NCBI GenBank assembly: GCA_024695545.1
Contig: JAILHZ010000092.1
Span: 1-9,927, forward strand
Origin: Clostridiales bacterium
GTDB lineage: Bacteria; Bacillota_A; Clostridia; Saccharofermentanales; Saccharofermentanaceae
Direction: 5' to 3'
Length of the DNA stretch: 9,927 bases
A program made the translations under genes and the position numbers. Positions 6,283-9,927 of the stretch are shown in pieces. The notes under the pieces were generated by a model, which was not told where the DNA came from, did no database searches, and saw only the letters and a program-made list of their open reading frames with translations. Numbering within the stretch: position 1 is the stretch's first letter; the number at the start of each line of letters is the position of its first letter.

Positions 6283-6314
6283 AAAAAGAACCGGAGTCAG
6301 ATCCGGTTCTTTTT
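6283..6314. terminator. Bidirectional intrinsic terminator between convergent genes
   Basis: A perfect 13-bp inverted repeat: AAAAAGAACCGGA (6283-6295) and TCCGGTTCTTTTT (6302-6314) around a 6-base loop. The outer A/T pairs give a T-run on both strands. It ends both the AraC-family gene (stop at 6252) and the anti-sigma gene (stop at 6332). Confidence 0.92.
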
Positions 6315-6331
6315 GATTATCCGTGAAGATT

Positions 6332-7330
6332 TCAGCCCAGCGTGTCGAGCCACCGCACATACTCCTGGAACTGCTTCACGCTTCCCCAGCAGTCTTTGAT
6401 ATCCCGGCCGTAAAGCTCTGTCGCATCCTTCGCATAGTATGTCTCCATATACTCTTCCCCGTCGATCGAGAACCGGAAAGAGACGTGATCCAGGTTCTGG
6501 ATCAGCGCAATCATCTGGTAGGCAGATTTCTTCATCTCGGAACGATAGTATTTCTCGAGTTTTTTATCCAGCGGCCCGCTGAATATAATTGTCCATCCGT
6601 AGGGTTCCTTTTCCGTCTCCAGCTCATTGGTAAAAGCGCCGATCATTTCCTGAAGATCTAAAGCCCGTGCTGTATTAGAATTTGCCGACATATCTCCGAC
6701 ATACATATGTTTTGTGCCCCAGACACGCCATGTCTGATCGAGGATCGTCACTCCATCTTCCCAGACGATAGATCTTTCTTCATCAGCCAGGATCATGGTC
6801 AGCGGTTCTTCAGACGAATATGTGTACGTTTCCGTCCTCATTCCCTGATGAAGAGGACTCTCTTTTACGATCCTGCTTCTGATCCAGAGGAAGCCGTCCC
6901 CGCTTTCTTCAAACTTCAGGTCTGAAATGGCAGCCTTTCCGTCAACGGGGATTGCTGTGACATGCACTTTATCTCCGACGACTTCGATATTGTACGTGAC
7001 TTTCCCGTACTCGCTCATTTTTCCGAGCATGTATGTTCTCGTAACGAGTACCCCGAGTATCAGAGCCACCACAGCCAATATCACAGACAGAGCAATGACT
7101 CTCACGCGGGAACGGTATTTCTTCAGAATATCGATCTTCTTTTTCTCCTCGGCTGCTTCTGAGGGGGCAAGTGCACCATCCTCATCTTTTTTCATAGTCT
7201 CCAGAACACTTTGACAGGCAGGGCAATTGATAACGTGTGCCTCGACCTCGGCATTTGTTACCTCAGAAGTTAATTTGTCGATATAAAGCGGTAGAAGATC
7301 CTGTACGATCTCACAAGGCAGTTTTGTCAT
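6332..7330 (-). CDS. Zinc-finger anti-sigma factor, single-pass membrane protein
   Basis: A 332-residue protein with an N-terminal cytoplasmic zinc-binding anti-sigma domain of the zf-HC2 type: His32, Cys36 and Cys39 in 'AHVINCPAC', with Cys6 a likely fourth ligand and the usual 'DLLPLYID' helix (11-18). A charged linker (45-73) leads to one membrane segment (about 77-98). The remaining ~230 residues should lie outside the membrane and match no domain I recognise. Such proteins hold an ECF sigma factor at the membrane and free it on a signal. AAAGGAG precedes the ATG. The start overlaps the stop of the sigma gene by four bases (ATGA), so the two are normally translationally coupled. The sigma gene is broken here (see that entry), so this protein may have no local partner. 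It ends at the shared bidirectional terminator. Confidence 0.87.
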   Translation of the reverse strand: MTKLPCEIVQDLLPLYIDKLTSEVTNAEVEAHVINCPACQSVLETMKKDEDGALAPSEAAEEKKKIDILKKYRSRVRVIALSVILAVVALILGVLVTRTYMLGKMSEYGKVTYNIEVVGDKVHVTAIPVDGKAAISDLKFEESGDGFLWIRSRIVKESPLHQGMRTETYTYSSEEPLTMILADEERSIVWEDGVTILDQTWRVWGTKHMYVGDMSANSNTARALDLQEMIGAFTNELETEKEPYGWTIIFSGPLDKKLEKYYRSEMKKSAYQMIALIQNLDHVSFRFSIDGEEYMETYYAKDATELYGRDIKDCWGSVKQFQEYVRWLDTLG

Positions 7331-7631
7331 TTTTCCAACTCCTTTCTCAGCTTTTCTTTTCCGCGATAGTATGTCACCCTGGCCCAGTTTTCAGTCTTTT
7401 CATGTATCGTTCCGATCTCACGGAAAGAAAGATTTCCGAAGATGCGCAGATACATCACTTCCCGGTAGGGTTCCGCTAACGAATGCAGTTTCCTGAGAAG
7501 TTCGACCCGATCGCCTGGTAGAATGTCTCCTGTGTCAGTTCCTCTGCCAGGTCAGCCTGATAGGTCAACGACAGCAGATACTTGTACACCGTCTTCGCGT
7601 ACTGCTGATAGATCTCATCAAAAGACTGCAA
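7327..7631 (-). pseudogene. ECF sigma-70 factor, internally deleted and frameshifted
   Basis: From a TTG at 7631, behind a strong AAAGGAGGTG ribosome binding site, the frame reads MQSFDEIYQQYAKTVYKYLL and on to 'LAEELTQETFYQAI' (28-41), a clear ECF sigma region 2 start. It then leaves the family and stops at 7476-7478 after 51 codons. In another frame, from about 7590-7575 to the stop at 7327-7329, 'RVELLRKLHSLAEPYREVMY' and 'GNLSFREIG' followed by 'ENWARVTYYRGKEKLRKEL' are an intact sigma region 4. The end of region 2 (DNA melting and -10 recognition) and the linker are missing, roughly 60-70 residues by comparison with normal ECF factors. The total of 305 bases is not a multiple of three. 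The last bases overlap the anti-sigma start (ATGA). The product should be inactive unless the gap is an assembly error. Confidence 0.85.
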
Positions 7632-7658
7632 CTTCTCACCTCCTTTGCTTCTCGTATG

Positions 7659-7687
7659 TGTATGCAGAAATAATCGGATTCGTTACA
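7659..7687 (-). promoter_or_regulatory. Possible ECF-type promoter of the sigma/anti-sigma operon
   Basis: The minus strand has TGTAAC (7682-7687), a -35 typical of ECF sigma factors, and CATACA (7659-7664) 17 bases on. Self-regulation is usual for such operons. The -10 part is not diagnostic. Confidence 0.3.
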
Positions 7688-7712
7688 GGTTTTCTGGAAA
7701 AACTTTTCAAAT

Positions 7713-7745
7713 TCAAAAGGAGTCGTCCGAAAAAGACGGCTCCTT
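7713..7745 (-). terminator. Intrinsic terminator of proS
   Basis: On the minus strand AAGGAGCCGTC pairs with GACGACTCCTT (7735-7745 and 7717-7727) with one C-A mismatch around a 7-base loop, followed by a short T-run (TTTT) and A/T-rich DNA. It lies about 30 bp after the proS stop and before the sigma pseudogene. Confidence 0.65.
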
Positions 7746-7776
7746 CTGTAAACTTACATACTATTTCAAAATCGGA

Positions 7777-9489
7777 TCAGGCCTTGGCGGTCTCGATTTC
7801 TTTGAGTGCAGCGGCGATTGCTTCCTCAGCAGTCATCTCAACAACTTCGGATCCTGCACGGAGCTTATACTCGACCTTGCCCTCAGCTGCCTTACGGCCG
7901 ACGGTGATACGTACCGGAATACCGATAAGGTCGGCATCCTTAAACTTAACGCCTGCGCGCTCTTCTCTGTCATCGATCAGGACCTCGGCGCCGGCTTTCT
8001 CGAGTGCATCGTGGATCTCTTCTGCCATCTTCACGACTGTCTCATCCTGAGATGTTGTCGGAACAACGATGACCTGATACGGAGCCACGGACATCGGCCA
8101 GATGATACCATTCTCATCGTAATGCTGCTCAATGATCGCTGCCAGTGTACGGGAAACGCCGATACCGTAGCAGCCCATGATCATGGAGTTCTCCTTACCG
8201 TCCTTATCGAGGTAGATGCAGTGGAGTGCATCGGAATACTTGGTGCCGAGCTTGAAGATATGACCGACCTCGATACCTCTGCACATAGCCAGCGGCTTAC
8301 CGCACTTCGGGCACGGATCGCCTTCTACTGCACAGCGTACGTCAACAACACGGTCCGGAGTAAAGTCACGGCCGAAGTTTACATTCTTGAAGTGAAAGTC
8401 AGTCTCGTTCGCACCGACGATGAAGTTCTGCATGCCAGCAACTTCGAAGTCAGCGATTACTTCAACCTTTTCCTTAAGGCCTACAGGACCGGCAAATCCG
8501 ACTGCAGCACCGGTTACACGCTCAACTTCTTCGAAGGAAGCAAGGTTCATCTCAGTCGCATCGAAGAGGTTACCAAGCTTGGTCTCATTGATCTCACGGT
8601 CGCCTCTTACCATAACGGCAACGATCTTGCCATCGATATTGTAAAGAATTGTTTTCGCAAAAGCGGTCGGCTCGGAGTGCATGAACTCCATGAGCTCTTC
8701 GATGGTCTTGACGTGAGGAGTCTCGATCTTCTCGATCGGCAGCATCTCGAAGCCCTCAGCCTTCGGGAGCTCCGGGCACGGTGCTTTTTCCTCATTAGCA
8801 GCATAATCACAGTCCGGGCAGTATGCGATCGCATCTTCACCGACAGCAGACTTAACCATGAACTCCTGGGAACCGGAACCGCCCATCGCGCCGGAATCGG
8901 CATCTACGAGGATGTAGTCGAGGTTGCAGCGGTCGAAGATCTTGCAGTAAGCGTCCTTCATGATGAGGTAGGACTTATCGAGACCTGCCTCGTCAACGTC
9001 GAAGCTGTATGCATCCTTCATGACGAACTCACGGGAACGGACAACGCCGAATCTCGGGCGCTTCTCGTCACGGTACTTATGCTGGATCTGATACAGAGTA
9101 ACCGGGAGATTACGGTAAGAACGGATCGTATCTCTTACAGCCTCTGTGAAAGGCTCTTCGTGCGTCGGGCCGAGGCAGAACTGACGTCCTCCACGATCCT
9201 TCAGACGGAACATCTCCGGTCCGAACTTCTCCCAGCGGCCGGAAGCCATATAGGTCTCAGCCGGAAGAACTGCCGGCATGATGAGCTCCTGAGCACCTGC
9301 GCGGTCCATCTCCTCACGGACAATGGCCTCTACCTTACGGTATGCACGGTAGCCCATCGGCATATATGAATAGATACCGGCGGCGGCCTTACGCATCAGG
9401 CCGGCACGCAGCATGAGCTGATGGCTCACGATCTCGGCATCGGAAGGTACTTCTCTCTGTGTTGACATGAAAAGCTTTGAAACTCGCAT
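7777..9489 (-). CDS. proS: Prolyl-tRNA synthetase (bacterial type, with editing insert)
   Basis: A class II aminoacyl-tRNA synthetase that charges tRNA-Pro with proline in the cytoplasm; 570 residues, the usual length for the bacterial type. The motif 1 region lies near '[11 protein letters not shown]' (68-78), followed by 'CLGPTHEE' (105-112). Motif 2 is '[25 protein letters not shown]' spanning 139-163, and motif 3 is '[18 protein letters not shown]' (438-455). Between motifs 2 and 3 an insertion (about 225-385) corresponds to the INS domain, which removes wrongly attached alanine. The anticodon-binding domain follows (about 470-570, '[21 protein letters not shown]'). The start at 9489 (MRVSKLFM) is the family's normal beginning and has AGGA nine bases upstream. 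An upstream in-frame ATG at 9555 would add 22 hydrophobic residues, overlap the promoter and is rejected. It has its own promoter and terminator. Confidence 0.98.
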   Translation of the reverse strand: MRVSKLFMSTQREVPSDAEIVSHQLMLRAGLMRKAAAGIYSYMPMGYRAYRKVEAIVREEMDRAGAQELIMPAVLPAETYMASGRWEKFGPEMFRLKDRGGRQFCLGPTHEEPFTEAVRDTIRSYRNLPVTLYQIQHKYRDEKRPRFGVVRSREFVMKDAYSFDVDEAGLDKSYLIMKDAYCKIFDRCNLDYILVDADSGAMGGSGSQEFMVKSAVGEDAIAYCPDCDYAANEEKAPCPELPKAEGFEMLPIEKIETPHVKTIEELMEFMHSEPTAFAKTILYNIDGKIVAVMVRGDREINETKLGNLFDATEMNLASFEEVERVTGAAVGFAGPVGLKEKVEVIADFEVAGMQNFIVGANETDFHFKNVNFGRDFTPDRVVDVRCAVEGDPCPKCGKPLAMCRGIEVGHIFKLGTKYSDALHCIYLDKDGKENSMIMGCYGIGVSRTLAAIIEQHYDENGIIWPMSVAPYQVIVVPTTSQDETVVKMAEEIHDALEKAGAEVLIDDREERAGVKFKDADLIGIPVRITVGRKAAEGKVEYKLRAGSEVVEMTAEEAIAAALKEIETAKA

Positions 9490-9526
9490 GATATGATCCT
9501 CGCATTTAAATATATATAGCAACAAA

Positions 9527-9555
9527 AGTATAATGATTTGGTCAGTCAATGTCAA
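9527..9555 (-). promoter_or_regulatory. Sigma-A promoter of proS
   Basis: The minus strand has TTGACA (9550-9555), a 17-base spacer and TATACT (9527-9532, five of six). The leader to the ATG at 9489 is about 30 nt, too short for a T-box. Confidence 0.85.
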
Positions 9556-9566
9556 TTTCGGAAGAA

Positions 9567-9604
9567 CTCACCAAATCGCTCACCAATACGGATCATTCGG
9601 TGAG
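9567..9604. repeat. Tandem and inverted CTCACC repeats between divergent genes
   Basis: CTCACCAAATCG (9567-9578) is followed directly by CTCACCAATACG (9579-9590), 10 of 12 bases identical, and then by CGGTGAG (9598-9604), the inverse of CTCACCG. Together 9579-9604 form a palindrome-like site with CTCACC/GGTGAG ends. The location, between the proS -35 and the likely promoter of the oxidoreductase gene, suggests an operator for a DNA-binding protein. Confidence 0.5.
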
Positions 9605-9633
9605 GTTTTCAGTGAATCGCACCTCAAAAGTAG

Positions 9634-9639
9634 TAAAAT
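9634..9639 (+). promoter_or_regulatory. Possible -10 of the FAD oxidoreductase gene
   Basis: TAAAAT matches the consensus at five of six bases and lies 47 bases before the start codon. There is no good -35 at 17 bases (AGTGAA), as might be expected if an activator bound the CTCACC repeats just upstream. Confidence 0.3.
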
Positions 9640-9653
9640 GGACATATGAAACA

Positions 9654-9685
9654 CGGGCGCAGGGATGCCCGGGAAAGAGGTCCCT
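9654..9685 (+). promoter_or_regulatory. Possible H-type pseudoknot over the oxidoreductase ribosome binding site
   Basis: CGGGC (9654-9658) can pair with GCCCG (9667-9671), and the loop sequence AGGGA (9661-9665) can pair with TCCCT (9681-9685), which touches the ATG at 9686. Connecting loops would be 2, 1 and 9 nt, and the 9-nt loop contains the ribosome binding site (GGAAAGAGG). The geometry is possible for an H-type pseudoknot, but it rests on two 5-bp stems only. Confidence 0.35.
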
Positions 9686-9927
9686 ATGAAATACGACATC
9701 GTGATCATCGGCGCCGGGGTCGTCGGCACATCGATTGCCTACAACCTCATTCCCTACAGAGCTTCCGTGGCTCTTCTCGACAAGAATAACGATGTAGCCA
9801 TGGGTGCGACGCGCGCCAACAGCGCCATCATCCACGCAGGCTACGATCCTAAGCCCGGCACGCTCATGGCCAAGCTCAATGTCGAGGGTAACCGTCTCTG
9901 CGAAGATCTCTGCGAGAAACTGAGTGT
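9686..9927 (+). CDS. FAD-dependent oxidoreductase, DAO family, N-terminal part
   Basis: The first 80 residues of a flavoprotein are in the window. The N-terminal dinucleotide-binding fold is clear: 'YDIVIIGAGVVGTSIAYNL' (3-21) with GxGxxG at 9-14, and an acidic end of the second strand in 'VALLDKNNDVAMGAT' (28-42), where Asp32 should bind the FAD ribose. 'ANSAIIHAGYDPKPGTLMAK' (44-63) is the text seen in the clostridial GlpA/LhgO-like branch of the DAO family, which includes anaerobic glycerol-3-phosphate dehydrogenase and L-2-hydroxyglutarate oxidase relatives. The exact substrate cannot be decided without the C-terminal part and neighbours. AAAGAGG lies 5 bases before the ATG. It diverges from proS and may be controlled through the CTCACC repeats and the structured leader. 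Confidence 0.9.
   Translation, partial: MKYDIVIIGAGVVGTSIAYNLIPYRASVALLDKNNDVAMGATRANSAIIHAGYDPKPGTLMAKLNVEGNRLCEDLCEKLS

Noticed and set aside
7476..7631. The 51-codon N-terminal sigma frame as a complete small protein
   Set aside because: Its last ten residues are out-of-frame readings of region 4 DNA; the whole is better explained as a deleted sigma gene. Programmed frameshifting was also considered, but the missing regions 2.3-2.4 would not be restored.
7645..9369. A 574-codon open frame on the plus strand opposite proS
   Set aside because: It is the antisense shadow of a well-conserved synthetase; the translation has no family features and no suitable ribosome binding site.
9490..9526. 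T-box riboswitch before proS
   Set aside because: The leader from the predicted start to the ATG is only about 30 nt, far too short, and no T-box sequence is present.
1..9927. CRISPR arrays, insertion sequences, tRNA genes or phage genes
   Set aside because: No regularly spaced repeats, transposase frames, cloverleaf-forming segments or phage protein motifs were seen on either strand.

Overview
The window looks like chromosomal DNA from a low-to-mid GC Firmicute, most likely class Clostridia. The support is a DUF1934-type calycin-like protein, a FeoA-FeoB fusion with the sequence style of clostridial FeoB, an ECF sigma/zinc-finger anti-sigma pair of the type common in clostridia, canonical sigma-A promoters (TTGACA-N17-TATAAT-like) and strong AGGAGG ribosome binding sites. 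No phage, transposon, plasmid or CRISPR signature is visible. Family or genus cannot be fixed from the sequence alone.

Layout. Left end, minus strand: a DUF1934-like gene (218-670), then the first 22 codons of ribosomal protein L32 (rpmF, 1-68), which has its own strong promoter. A 212-bp divergent intergenic region holding a long imperfect inverted repeat separates these from a plus-strand cluster: an RluA-family pseudouridine synthase (883-1854), a secreted cyclophilin-type peptidyl-prolyl isomerase lipoprotein (1890-2495) and a FeoA-FeoB ferrous-iron transporter (2575-4956). The 414-bp gap 4957-5370 has no protein gene. It carries a minus-strand promoter -10, several hairpins and a strong minus-strand intrinsic terminator, which together suggest an unrecognised ~190-nt non-coding RNA. 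It also holds the promoter and structured leader of an AraC-family regulator (5371-6252).

The AraC gene converges on a minus-strand sigma/anti-sigma operon and the two share a bidirectional terminator (6283-6314). The anti-sigma gene (6332-7330) is intact. The ECF sigma gene in front of it (7327-7631) is broken: region 2 and region 4 are both recognisable, but the middle is missing and the two parts are in different frames. Further upstream on the same strand is prolyl-tRNA synthetase (7777-9489) with its own promoter and terminator. At the right end, divergent from proS, a FAD-dependent oxidoreductase begins (9686 onward, cut by the window edge). Its leader can form an H-type pseudoknot around the ribosome binding site, and tandem/inverted CTCACC repeats lie between the two divergent genes.

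Most protein genes are ordinary housekeeping or metabolic genes. The points worth a second look are the disrupted sigma factor beside its intact anti-sigma partner, the candidate small RNA between feoB and araC, the pseudoknot at the oxidoreductase start, and the long inverted repeat between the DUF1934 and pseudouridine synthase genes.
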